Shown: positions 56,341-64,000 of the stretch, one piece after another
How positions within the stretch are numbered: position 1 is the first letter of the stretch
Layout: the number at the start of each line of letters is the position of its first letter
Assembly (NCBI RefSeq): GCF_013343235.1
Contig: NZ_CP040094.1
Span: 4,216,501-4,280,500 of the forward strand
DNA from: Nostoc sp. TCL240-02
Lineage (GTDB): Bacteria; Cyanobacteriota; Cyanobacteriia; Cyanobacteriales; Nostocaceae
Length of the DNA stretch: 64,000 bases
Reading direction: 5' to 3'
Position numbers and translations under genes: made by a program
The notes under the pieces: model-generated
The model's input: only the letters and a program-made list of their open reading frames with translations
What the model was told of the DNA's origin: nothing
Database searches by the model: none

Positions 56341-56856
56341 TCAAAACAATTTTACGCGGTGGACTATATCGAATCTGCAAAACTTTACTAGAATCAGATC
56401 GCGATATACATCAGGATGTAAATACTCCCGAAATGCGTAAGTGTCTGTTCTGACTTGCGTTCCTGAAATTGGAAAAGTTTTGCGATCGCAATCCACAAGT
56501 CGATTAACTGCTACTAGTGCCTGGCTTACGTGTTCACCGTAAAATTCACTACAGTAAAAGTGAGTAATTTTTTTTGATTCCAGTTGTTTCAGGATGTAAT
56601 CTTCGTGCTTTTTCTTAATCTCAGGAGTGTCACCAAGCTCCGTTGGACCATCCCAAGCTTCAATTACCTGGATTTGGGGATAAATTTGACGCAGCAAGTT
56701 AGCTCGAACGGTTAAAGGAATCGCAGTCACCTCTGGACACTCATAAATTATCACCAGCACTTCATCCATCTCTGCTAAAGCAGTTTCAATCACCAATTGA
56801 TGTCCTTTGTGGAGAGGTGCGTATTTTCCAAGCGTGAGTCCGCATGTACCAGCCAT
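56341..56856 (-). CDS. NadR-like NMN adenylyltransferase, truncated
   Basis: A nucleotidyltransferase making NAD from NMN. TLGKYAPLHKGHQLVIETAL (about 8-27) is the GKYAPLHKGH-type ATP site, and the later ISGTQVRTDT matches the ISGT[KQ]IR signature. In NadR proteins a ribosylnicotinamide kinase domain follows YRDLI; here, after YRDLI at about residue 155, the frame runs 16 unrelated residues and stops. The kinase domain has been lost, apparently in the same deletion that removed the 5' half of pnuC. The adenylyltransferase part looks intact. Confidence 0.8.
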   Translation of the reverse strand: MAGTCGLTLGKYAPLHKGHQLVIETALAEMDEVLVIIYECPEVTAIPLTVRANLLRQIYPQIQVIEAWDGPTELGDTPEIKKKHEDYILKQLESKKITHFYCSEFYGEHVSQALVAVNRLVDCDRKTFPISGTQVRTDTYAFREYLHPDVYRDLILVKFCRFDIVHRVKLF

Positions 56857-57006
56857 AGTTTTGACTTTCCTGAGCTTTATATTTGAATTACACTAATGTC
56901 TATTTAAAAAACTTGGAAACATTGGACTTATAACTTTTGGTTGATGAGCTTGTTAGTTAATTAGATGAAAATTTTGCTGGAATTTAGAAAATATTAAGCA
57001 AAAAAT

Positions 57007-57168
57007 ATGTCCAAGATCGCAATTATTGACTTGCAGCCTGACAATCAAGTTGAAGAACGCGAAGTATCTGAGGCAGTTATGGCGGTAGTCATTGGAGGAA
57101 TTCAAGTTAAGCTTCTAGGTAATAATATTCTGGATGCGACATTCAAGGGTTTTACATTGACGGTTTAA
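57007..57168 (+). CDS. Double-glycine leader small peptide (53 residues)
   Basis: An ATG at 57007 opens 53 codons: MSKIAIIDLQPDNQVEE, then SEAVMAVVIGG at about 21-31, then a short core IQVKLLGNNILDATFKG. The start (MSKIAIIDL) and the GG at 30-31 are typical of cyanobacterial bacteriocin-type leaders (MxKIxIxDL ... GG). It has no cysteine. The core is unlike the three relatives at 59-61 kb. No ribosome site is obvious. It may be a remnant of a longer precursor. Confidence 0.55.
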   Translation: MSKIAIIDLQPDNQVEEREVSEAVMAVVIGGIQVKLLGNNILDATFKGFTLTV

Positions 57169-57443
57169 ATTTGGCAACATATCGCTTGGGGAAGGGGTAA
57201 ATTCAAACCTTTTCCCCTTAATCCAAAGAGGTTGCCTACACACTAGTGATAATAAATACCTTTTATGGTGCGTGACTGCCGCCATGCAATCACACAAAAA
57301 GACAAAGATGCCAGTTCCTTTCTCTTGATCTTCTCTTTCTGCGCCAGAGGTATTATTTTTCAGACAAATTTTTTAATATACGGAATGACTCAAGTATGGT
57401 TACACTACCGACATAGTAATCACTGTTGGTGGAATACCGAGCA

Positions 57444-58772
57444 ATGTATAAAAATGTTAAAAGATTTACTGCTATTTTTCTGTTGGTCTTTCTGTTGATT
57501 GTTTCTATCAACTTTGCAGTAATTGCTCAAAATAGTTCAGATGGCCCTTCTGGGAATTTTGCATCACCTCAGATATGTTCAGTACCTCCTGGTCTGAAAA
57601 CTCAACAAGTCATTGCCGACAATGGTCGTAATCTAGTTAAGATGGGCGATCGCATCAGGGTAAGAGTTGAAGGATTATCAGCAGCCACCAAAAATACAAC
57701 GGCTAATGCCAGCAATTCATTTGATCCTCGACAATTAGTGTTGTACCTGGATGGTTATGAACTAGAGGATGTTCACGGAGAACCAGTCATCGTCATGGTT
57801 CCGGGTAAAGATCAACAAAAAATTGTTGATGATAATTGGTTAGCTTTTCGGCTTGAACGTACCGACTCGTCTCAAGCTGCATGGAATACGCTTCTTGGCC
57901 AGGCAAATAGATACAGTATTAACGTAATAGCGGGGGTAGGCTGTCCCAGAAAACTGGCGATTCCGGTGAGCAATCCTCTATCACCTCCTCAATTAAAAAT
58001 AGTTCTGTTATCATGGCGATTTTGGCTGTGTCTGCTTCTAGTGCTGTCTATTATTTTAATATTCATTAGGTATTGCCGAAGCACTCTTCGTAGCCCTGGA
58101 ATAGAAGGGGTTTACTCTAAAAAAGAGGTGATTGGTGGCCAAGAATTGTTGATTCCAGAAAAGGCGGAACTTGAAAAAGAAGATCGAAAAACCCAAATTG
58201 CTCAATTTTTTCTTGGTAGGAAAAAACTAAACAAAAACCCGTTCAGTTTATCGATATCTCAACTTGCTTTTTGGACATTTCTCATTTTTGGCTCTTACCT
58301 GATTATCTATGGCATAACAGGGGACTATACTAATATTTTGACTCAACAATCACTAATATTATTGGGAATCAATTCTATCACTGCGTTTGGTACTTCCTTA
58401 ATTGATGGGCAAGGTAATGAGAAAAATAGAAAAGGTAGTCAACGCATTTCTGAAGGTTTTTTCTATGATATATTATCGGATATTAATGGAGTCAACTTTC
58501 ACCGTTTCCAAACATTTATTTGGACAGTTGCGATTGGGCTTTTCTTTGTTTGGGAGGTCATTAAAAATCTGGCAATGCCGGAATTTGATGAAACACTTTT
58601 GACACTACAAGGAATCAGTGCTGCAACATATCTTGGGCTTAGAGGGCAAGAGCAGCATGGTATGACAAAAGAGCCGGAATCTACAACTATAGAAGATAAT
58701 TCATCTGAACAACCGCTTCCACCAGCACAAGACAATCCACCAGAGAGTGATTCATCGATTCCTGCTAGTTAA
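57444..58772 (+). CDS. Secreted/membrane protein of unknown function
   Basis: A 442-residue protein from the ATG at 57444 (a TTG six codons upstream is also open). It has a signal-like N-terminus (FTAIFLLVFLLIVSINFAV), an extracytoplasmic domain (about 30-175) with RIRVRVEGLS and LVLYLDGYELEDVHG, a membrane helix (about 188-210, FWLCLLLVLSIILIFI), a cytoplasmic basic part (220-275), then three more helices (LAFWTFLIFGSYLIIYGI, SLILLGINSITAFGT, FIWTVAIGLFFVWEVI) and a Pro/Ser-rich acidic tail (SEQPLPPAQDNPPESDSS). I do not recognise the family. It lies between GG-leader peptide genes. Confidence 0.7.
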   Translation: MYKNVKRFTAIFLLVFLLIVSINFAVIAQNSSDGPSGNFASPQICSVPPGLKTQQVIADNGRNLVKMGDRIRVRVEGLSAATKNTTANASNSFDPRQLVLYLDGYELEDVHGEPVIVMVPGKDQQKIVDDNWLAFRLERTDSSQAAWNTLLGQANRYSINVIAGVGCPRKLAIPVSNPLSPPQLKIVLLSWRFWLCLLLVLSIILIFIRYCRSTLRSPGIEGVYSKKEVIGGQELLIPEKAELEKEDRKTQIAQFFLGRKKLNKNPFSLSISQLAFWTFLIFGSYLIIYGITGDYTNILTQQSLILLGINSITAFGTSLIDGQGNEKNRKGSQRISEGFFYDILSDINGVNFHRFQTFIWTVAIGLFFVWEVIKNLAMPEFDETLLTLQGISAATYLGLRGQEQHGMTKEPESTTIEDNSSEQPLPPAQDNPPESDSSIPAS

Positions 58773-59274
58773 CATCACAACCCAAATAAGCTGTTAAGCA
58801 AATAAGATTGCACATTGAGATCGTAGAGGGGCAGGGAGCAAGGAAGAGAACATGAAAATGATGCAATTTAAATGACGATTAGCTTACCAGCAGTGTAACC
58901 TCGGCAATTGCTGGCGCTACAGTCGAACGCACCGAGTCAGACATGTCTACCAGTGCCAAAAATGCAAATTTAAAGTCATGTTGTTTTTCAGGAAAATTAT
59001 TTGGCTTGTTGTCCGTCTGATGTCGTCCGAACGCTTGTGGATAGGAAAGATTCACCTATTAACAGAAACTCATCGACGCTCAAATTTGTAGACTCAATCA
59101 CCACAGCATCCGCACTAACTCGATCTCCATTTTACTTGAGGCGATCGCCTCAAGTAAAATGGAGATCGCCCTATGATAGATTCAATCTCGATTTTATGAG
59201 CCATTTTTTGCTCTGCAAATTAATTAACTTAGAAGGTAATAGTTTGAGAAGAACAGGCAGCGACGCTACTAACT
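58773..59274. other. Intergenic stretch with a long palindrome
   Basis: About 500 bases. A frame at about 58890-59090 has QCNLGNCWR and YQCQKCKF, zinc-finger-like spacing that might be the worn end of an IS transposase, but no further homology was recognised. A perfect 48-bp palindrome lies at 59121-59168. No complete gene was seen. Confidence 0.45.
59121..59168. repeat. 48-bp perfect palindrome centred on a HIP1 site
   Basis: The left half runs CGATCTCCATTTTACTTGAG plus GCGA; the right half is its exact reverse complement. The centre is GCGATCGC. The stem is perfect for 24 base pairs with no loop, so it is likely to extrude as a cruciform or to be a repeat copied in inverse. No T tract follows. 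Confidence 0.85.
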
Positions 59275-59541
59275 TTATAGTTGCATCAGGACAAGAAGCC
59301 AATTATAGTTCGATCTTGAATAGTCTATAGTGTAAATCTTATTGTCGCGGAAGTTATAAGAATTTGCACCTTCATTTGTAGTGCTTGAGCCACTTACTCC
59401 AATATTTACACTATCACTAAAGTTTTTAATGTAGACGTTATTAACTCCCCCAAATATAGTATCTAATTGCACTAGATATAGGGGATTGCAAAATGTTTCT
59501 ACATCATCTAGACAAAGGTTAAAAATTACTATTTTAGCCAT
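59275..59541 (-). CDS. Double-glycine leader peptide, family member A
   Basis: An 88-residue protein: leader MAKIVIFNLCLDDVETF ... LYLVQLDTIFGG ending at GG about residues 31-32, then a core NNVYIKNFSDSVNIGVSG and, near the end, KIYTIDYSRSNYNW. Apart from one Cys in the leader and one more before it ends, the core has none. The start follows AAAGAG. The core matches members B and C in YIxNxSDSVNI and TIDYSRSNYN. The GG leader predicts cleavage by a C39 peptidase-ABC transporter or a C1A-type transporter; none lies in the window. Product type unknown. Confidence 0.7.
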   Translation of the reverse strand: MAKIVIFNLCLDDVETFCNPLYLVQLDTIFGGVNNVYIKNFSDSVNIGVSGSSTTNEGANSYNFRDNKIYTIDYSRSNYNWLLVLMQL

Positions 59542-59898
59542 TAGACTCTTTGGTGGTTCAGGATTTTATTGAAAAGTGTTTAACTGTGACTGTATCCCCC
59601 TTAATCTATCTTTTTAGGCTACGAAGTACACACATCTATACACACGAAGCAAAACATTGCGTGATCCTCCTAAATCTCCCTTTATTAAGGGGGATTTTGA
59701 CATTTATTACCGCTCTTAAAAAGGGGGTGGGGGATCTAAAACTTTGGGGCAACTCTAAAAGAATTGTATGTACACCGTAGCTTTTTAAGCGAGAGTAACC
59801 GGAATTGAAGTCACCCTTAGCAAGGGGGATTCAGAGGTATCTAAAACTTTTGATACTGAAAAGATAACTGTTCAAACATCCTCTTAAATGCATTTGCC
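59542..59898. other. Intergenic stretch with dispersed hairpins
   Basis: Between peptide genes A and B. It holds CTCCCTTTATTAAGGGGGAT (about 59684-59703), a CCCCCTTA/TAAGGGGG-type hairpin, AAAAAGGGGGTGGGGGATC, and CTTAGCAAGGGGGATTC, pieces of a common repeat. A 76-codon plus-strand frame here is repeat DNA and not accepted. Confidence 0.5.
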
Positions 59899-60180
59899 TT
59901 AGTGCCCCATCGAACCTACGTACATTACACCAAAATTATTGTAATTTGACCTTGAATAGTCTATGGTGTTGAACTTACTATCATTAATGCTATAGCCACC
60001 TGTACCTACATGTTTAATGTCTCCTGTACCTGTGCTATTTATATTTACGGAGTCACTGTTATTGGATATATAAATGTACGGAGAACCTCCCCATACAGTA
60101 GATATTTCTGTAGGGCTTAGATCGTCTTGTAATGCCTTTACACTAATATAGTGTAAACTTAAAACTACTATTTTTGGCAT
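59899..60180 (-). CDS. Double-glycine leader peptide, family member B
   Basis: A 93-residue protein with a good ribosome site (AAGGAAATAAAAAC). Leader MPKIVVLSLHYISVKAL ... LSPTEISTVWGG ends at GG about 31-32. The core starts SPYIYISNNSDSVNINSTG and ends KFNTIDYSRSNYNNFG, followed by a Met/Gly-rich tail (VMYVGSMGH). It has no cysteine, so it is not a lanthipeptide or disulfide bacteriocin. The Gly/Ser/Asn-rich middle (STGTGDIKHVGTGGYS) looks like beta-strand adhesin sequence. It lies in tandem with member A. Confidence 0.72.
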   Translation of the reverse strand: MPKIVVLSLHYISVKALQDDLSPTEISTVWGGSPYIYISNNSDSVNINSTGTGDIKHVGTGGYSINDSKFNTIDYSRSNYNNFGVMYVGSMGH

Positions 60181-61155
60181 GTTTTTATTTCCTTATAAAT
60201 GCAATTTCATTTTACATGATTAATTAAAACAGGTGTAATGTGATTTTTAAAATCTCTAGAAGTTAAGAAAAAACTATTAATTCGAGCATCAATTTAGTTT
60301 TTTCTCAAATTTGGGATCTTGTTTCCCTTCAAGCAAAAAACTAAAGTACTGATTAGGGAGAACTCACAGGCTTTCTAAAACCCTTGCTGGATAAGAATCT
60401 TGATGAAAAAATTGGCTAAGTTCTAAAACTCGTAAACCTTGACTATGAAAGGATTATTAGCCTTTAGATGCGTTTACACTAGCGGCATGGCTGTAAAGGT
60501 TGTCTCTTTCATATTGAAGTTCTCTTGATGTGAAAGCTAGCTAGTAAAGTACTGTAACCTATTTTAATTTATTTTTTGTTTAGGCTCTATTAAGACATAT
60601 TTGGCTTTTTTTGGTCTCAAAATATTAGCTTTTTATCTAGTAGTTTTTAATCTACGTTGTCAAAATACCGAGAAATAATTAATACGATACAAGTGATAGA
60701 GAATTTATATATTCATCGCTAGTGTAATTCTTTCTATACGTCTGTATATAGCACAGTTAAAAGACAGGAAGTCCTTATACAGCATAATATTTAATGATAA
60801 ATAGCAAGTCATTATCTTAGACTATATAAGTTTAAATATCTCACTTTTGACAGTTAATTTTAAGACAAAAATAATTTGATTATGTCCTGAAAAATTATAC
60901 ATACAGCTAATTATTTTATTAAATCTTTATATGAAATATTTTTTCAACATAAAAGCTTCATGTAAGAACTATTGAAATTATAGTTGATGGTGTAAAAATT
61001 TAAGAGTCAAACCAACTCCTCAAAAAATAAGATGAACCGAAATAAGAGGATTTTTGACTCAATTAATGATTGTTAGACTCTGAGTGCTGGTAAATAATCA
61101 GAGAACAATTTGCAATGTTGAAATCAAAAAATTTCTGATTCAAAAAAGTAATGCA
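60181..61155. other. Divergent region between peptide genes B and C
   Basis: About 975 strongly AT-rich bases with no accepted gene. B is read leftward and C rightward, so both promoters should lie here. CTTTCATATTGAAGTTC and GATGTGAAAG near 60509-60535 form an imperfect hairpin. No transporter or modifying enzyme is encoded. Confidence 0.45.
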
Positions 61156-61416
61156 ATGGCTAAAATAGTAATTTCTGACTTACGTTCTAGTGATGTAGAA
61201 ATATTTCTGCACGGGCTAGCTCCAGTACAATTAGAGACAATATTCGGTGGTGCTTCTGATCTCTACATAAGCAATGTTCCTGATAGTGTAATTAATCAAT
61301 TATCTGATGTAACTAGTAAACTGTCTACATTGATTCCTTCGTTAAATTTGGATAATAACAAGTTTCTTACCGTTGACTTCTCAAAATTAAATATAAATTT
61401 TGTCTTTGCTAGTTAA
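61156..61416 (+). CDS. Double-glycine leader peptide, family member C
   Basis: An 86-residue protein from the ATG at 61156; an in-frame start at 61084 would add 24 residues but masks the family start MAKIVISDL. Leader ends LAPVQLETIFGG at about 32. The core has DLYISNVPDSVINQLSD and FLTVDFSKLNINF, the same two blocks as members A and B, with more changes. No cysteine. The rRNA/tRNA pseudouridine synthase gene starts 20 bases after its stop, so the two may share a transcript. Confidence 0.68.
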   Translation: MAKIVISDLRSSDVEIFLHGLAPVQLETIFGGASDLYISNVPDSVINQLSDVTSKLSTLIPSLNLDNNKFLTVDFSKLNINFVFAS

Positions 61417-61436
61417 AAGTCTCCTAAAAACGCTGT

Positions 61437-63125
61437 ATGGTAGTTCTGCACGCACTTTCAGATTTCATCGACTGCGATTTTGCTGTCAGCGATTTATCTC
61501 CGAGTTATTGGTACGAAGGGCGTTGTCTCCAAAGTGACGTAGGCGTAGCCCGTCGTAGACATCGCTTAAGATTACCCCGCACTTCAATGTCCGAAGCGAT
61601 CGCTAACGGACTCATGCAACAGCTTGCAAACAATGACTGTTATTCTCGTGAGGGCAAGATGTATGGAATACTTTTGGTGGAACTGCCTAATGGCGAACAA
61701 CGTGTGCTGAAAGCCTTTTCCGGTCTTTTAAATGGTTGCAATATTGTTGAAGGTTGGGTTCCACCAATTCCAGGACGAGACGAAGTTGCTTTAGAGGAAG
61801 CCCGCACTTTAGCTGAGTTGGATAAGATCAAACAGGAAATTCTTTGTTTGAAGCAACTAACCGAACGTCAGCAGTATGAAACCCTATCTGATGAATTTGA
61901 GCGACAGTTGCAAGCAATGAGCGATCGCCATCGTCATTGCAAACACCAACGACAGGAAAAACGTCAACAAATCTGCAATACGCTCACTCCAGAAGCACTC
62001 GCGATCGCCCTTGAACAACTCGACGAAGAAAGTCGTCAGCAGGGAATTGAGCGAAAACAACTTAAACGCCAGCAAAATGAAGTATTACAGCCCCTCCAGC
62101 GTTTCATAGCAGCAACAGATGCGCGAATTAGCGAACTGAAACAACAGCGTAAAGCCCTATCCCGTCAATTACAAGCTCAGATGCAAGCTACCTACAGTCT
62201 GACTAATTTTTCCGGGCGATCGCTATCATTACAGCAATTGATGCCAGGAGGTTCGCCCACTGGCACAGGTGACTGTTGTGCCCCAAAATTGCTCCATTAT
62301 GCGGCAACACATAATTTAAAACCACTAGCAATGGCAGAGTTTTGGTGGGGTGTGTCTTCAGTAAATCAGGATAAAATTCCGGGAGAATTTTATGGCGCGT
62401 GTATCGAACGATGTCAGCCATTGATGGGGTTTTTGCTCTCAGGGTTAAGACTTAACCCCCCAGCCCCCTTCCCTCGCAGGGAAGGGAGAGAAGTCACTTT
62501 ACCCATTATTTATGAAGACGAATGGTTAATTGCTGTAAACAAACCTGCTGGGTTACTTTCGGTACCTGGACGTTATCGCGATCGCCAAGATAGTGTTTTG
62601 AGTCGCTTACGTCATCTGTTACCGGATGGGATGATGCTTACATCTGTGCATCGCCTAGATCAGGAAACTTCTGGGATTTTGTTATTAGCACGTGATCGCC
62701 AAACCCATAAGCAACTCAGCCAGCAGTTTCAGCAACGCCAAGTTCACAAGGTTTATGAAGCTATACTTTCCGGTGTTGCGATCGCTGAACAAGGTGTAAT
62801 TGACTTGCCATTATGGGGAGATCCTGAAAATCGCCCTTATCAAAAAGTTGATTGGCAAAATGGTAAACCCAGCTTGACACAATTCCAGGTAATGGCAAGA
62901 GAACAAGATTACACCCGCTTAGAATTTACACCGCTAACAGGACGCACCCATCAATTGAGGGTTCATGCGGCTGATGTGCGAGGACTTGGGATTGCTATTT
63001 TAGGCGATCGCCTTTATGGATGCGATGCAGTCACCAGTCGCTTACATCTACACGCTAGAGAACTTCATATTGAGCATCCACAGTTTAAAAAAACCTTGTA
63101 TCTAAAAGCAATTACGCCCTTTTGA
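61437..63125 (+). CDS. RluA family pseudouridine synthase with long N-terminal extension
   Basis: Converts uridine to pseudouridine in rRNA or tRNA. Of 562 residues, the catalytic RluA domain covers about 355-560: WLIAVNKPAGLLSVPG, HRLDQETSGILLLARD (catalytic Asp in HRLD) and TGRTHQLRVHAAD. The first 350 residues are an extension with a basic start, KMYGILLVELPNGEQRVLKA, and a long coiled coil (about 115-255). Two parts look repeat-derived: RCLQSDVGVARRRHR (61520-61565) and NPPAPFPRREGRE (62455-62495), both in frame. The RNA target is unknown. Confidence 0.87.
   Translation: MVVLHALSDFIDCDFAVSDLSPSYWYEGRCLQSDVGVARRRHRLRLPRTSMSEAIANGLMQQLANNDCYSREGKMYGILLVELPNGEQRVLKAFSGLLNGCNIVEGWVPPIPGRDEVALEEARTLAELDKIKQEILCLKQLTERQQYETLSDEFERQLQAMSDRHRHCKHQRQEKRQQICNTLTPEALAIALEQLDEESRQQGIERKQLKRQQNEVLQPLQRFIAATDARISELKQQRKALSRQLQAQMQATYSLTNFSGRSLSLQQLMPGGSPTGTGDCCAPKLLHYAATHNLKPLAMAEFWWGVSSVNQDKIPGEFYGACIERCQPLMGFLLSGLRLNPPAPFPRREGREVTLPIIYEDEWLIAVNKPAGLLSVPGRYRDRQDSVLSRLRHLLPDGMMLTSVHRLDQETSGILLLARDRQTHKQLSQQFQQRQVHKVYEAILSGVAIAEQGVIDLPLWGDPENRPYQKVDWQNGKPSLTQFQVMAREQDYTRLEFTPLTGRTHQLRVHAADVRGLGIAILGDRLYGCDAVTSRLHLHARELHIEHPQFKKTLYLKAITPF
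61520..61567. repeat. Dispersed repeat within the RluA reading frame
   Basis: GACGTAGGCGTAGCCCGTCG and TAGACATCGC belong to a common cyanobacterial repeat (reverse: GCGATGTCTACGACGGGCTA). Here it is translated as an Arg-rich segment near residue 35. Confidence 0.6.
62452..62496. repeat. Second dispersed hairpin repeat within the RluA reading frame
   Basis: CCCCCCAGCCCCCTTCCCT and AGGGAAGGG around CGC form the hairpin known from many cyanobacterial intergenic gaps. It adds about 14 residues (LNPPAPFPRREGRE) just ahead of the catalytic domain. Confidence 0.65.
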
Positions 63126-63899
63126 CAGAACTCCCAAGAATCAAAGTATAGCTTTGTCTGCCCTAACAGTAGCCCTTTCAAGGTGACTAGTAAAATCTCT
63201 TATCTTTTCTCAGCGCCTCTGTGGTTAAAAAAATACTTTTAAACCGCAGAGGCACAGAGGACACAGAGTATAGAGCTTAAAGAGGAATTTATTGACCAAA
63301 ATTTTTACTCACTTTGAAAGGGCTAGCCCATTGCTTTTTTAATTTGTATGTGATAATTTTTGCTTGTAGTTAATTCAACGGTTATCCGACCGACTTGCCG
63401 TATTTACAGAAATCAATATCACAGCTAAAAAACTGCACAATAAACCTATCCAACGAATTATTGTGAGATTACTTCACAAGATTGCCTGATCTATCCTTGA
63501 AAATCCCTAGTGAGTGGTAAGAACGAGAGTGCTGGAGTTTATTTTTAGACTCTCATTCTTATCTTTTCTTTAATCAAAGGAGTAATAAAAAAGTTGTTGA
63601 TCCAGTTCAAAAAGTTATTATTTTTATTGCCACGACACTCAATCAAATCCCTTGATAGCTTATTAATTGGCGCTATCCGGGTCAATGCATAGCGATTCCT
63701 CTATGAGTAAACCTGCCCAAATTGTATGTCAAAAATTTGCTGTTAACCTAGCTGGTGCAGGCAAGGATCTGTTATTAAAAATATTGGAAAAAAGAATATT
63801 CCGAAACAAAAATTTCACTGTGTCTTCTTACCTCCAACTATTTAAGTAGAAAGGGTAAATAGAGAACAATTCTCAATGTAGTTTTTAAAGATATGCACT
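63126..63899. other. Intergenic stretch with an inverted repeat
   Basis: About 775 bases. At 63205-63262 GCGCCTCTGTGGTT and AACCGCAGAGGCAC form a hairpin around AT-rich DNA, a relative of the CGCAAAGG-type repeat, and may end the RluA transcript. A 60-codon frame at 63667-63849 has no recognised family or ribosome site and is not accepted. No RNA gene was seen. Confidence 0.5.
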
Positions 63900-64000
63900 A
63901 TGCCAATTGAATTTATTGGAATGATTGGAACGCGACAAATATCTGAGTTAAATGGACCGAAAGTTGCAATCACGGGCGGTTCTATAGATCCTGCTTATGT
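63900..64000 (+). CDS. LLM class flavin-dependent monooxygenase, partial (5' end)
   Basis: The last 101 bases open a frame from the ATG at 63900: MPIEFIGMIGTRQISELNGP followed by KVAITGGSIDPAYV. The MPxEFIGMIG start and the IDPxYV motif match alkanesulfonate-monooxygenase-like LLM enzymes. The rest lies beyond the window, so the catalytic part cannot be judged. Confidence 0.65.
   Translation, partial: MPIEFIGMIGTRQISELNGPKVAITGGSIDPAY

Larger units (their letters stand above)
55089..56391 (-). pseudogene. pnuC: pnuC remnant: 5' half deleted, then split by an IS element
   Basis: Nicotinamide riboside/mononucleotide transporter, C-terminal half only. Upstream of the insertion the frame reads IRYSPPRKIVLIAVI to FLEKASFPYL; downstream it continues DALTTIMSFTAMWLM to LLIAINGSISWLKTA. 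Removing 55308-56233 and one target copy restores FPYLDALTTI, like the FPFWDS segment of E. coli PnuC. The first half (about 110 residues) is missing, and the remaining frame is joined out of register to the end of the nadR-like gene at about 56392. Non-functional. Confidence 0.85.

Noticed and set aside
58890..59090. Zinc-finger-like frame (QCNLGNCWR, YQCQKCKF)
   Set aside because: Could be an IS remnant, but the following sequence matches no transposase I recognise, and no inverted ends were found.
63667..63849. 60-codon frame near the window end
   Set aside because: No ribosome site or recognised family; possible but unsupported.

Overview
The window comes from a heterocyst-forming, nitrogen-fixing cyanobacterium of the Nostoc/Anabaena type. 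The evidence is the many HIP1 sites (GCGATCGC), short heptamer repeats between genes, a patB/cnfR - fdxB - cox2 block, and an uptake hydrogenase (hupSL) facing an extended hyp operon. No rRNA, tRNA or CRISPR array was seen.

Layout. 0-6.5 kb: a decayed conserved gene, a YqeG-type phosphatase, proB, and a tight minus-strand trio (HAD hydrolase, ROK sugar kinase, Mut7-C protein). 6.5-18 kb: a sucrase/ferredoxin-like protein, the nitrogenase regulator PatB/CnfR, ferredoxin FdxB, the second cytochrome oxidase (coxB, coxA, coxC), a TPR-like protein, an unlisted 53-residue ORF, a cysteine-dioxygenase-like cupin, an ArsC-like nitrogenase-associated protein and cysK. This looks like a heterocyst redox and respiration block. 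18.9-25.5 kb: small unknown proteins, an LLM flavin oxidoreductase, a Coq4-like protein, a membrane protein and a GH13 protein with apparently damaged active-site regions.

25.8-35.9 kb holds large signalling proteins: a nucleotide cyclase with a CxxCH sensor domain, an NB-ARC protein with 14 WD repeats, and a hybrid histidine kinase with four CBS motifs and several PAS domains. 36-46.7 kb is the minus-strand operon TPR gene - two small membrane proteins - NifU/Rieske fusion - NHL protein - hypF - hypC - hypD - hypE - hypA - hypB, diverging from hupS-hupL at 48.1-50.9 kb. Together these encode the uptake hydrogenase that recovers H2 made by nitrogenase, the HypA-F machinery that builds its NiFe site, and accessory proteins. 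The protease HupW is not in the window.

51-57 kb: a Uma2 nuclease-like protein, a serine hydrolase, fdhD, and a wrecked NAD-salvage pair in which nadR has lost its kinase domain, pnuC has lost its first half, and pnuC carries a 926-bp IS5-type insertion with clear ends and target duplication. 57-61.4 kb: a membrane protein and four small proteins with double-glycine leaders, three of them sharing an unfamiliar cysteine-free core. This is the best candidate here for an undescribed peptide system. The window ends with an RluA-type pseudouridine synthase carrying repeat-derived inserts and the start of another flavin monooxygenase.

A recurring theme is repeat DNA invading functional positions: next to start codons (proB, coxA, hupL), inside reading frames (ROK kinase, RluA), and as long tandem arrays inside the cox and hyp operons.
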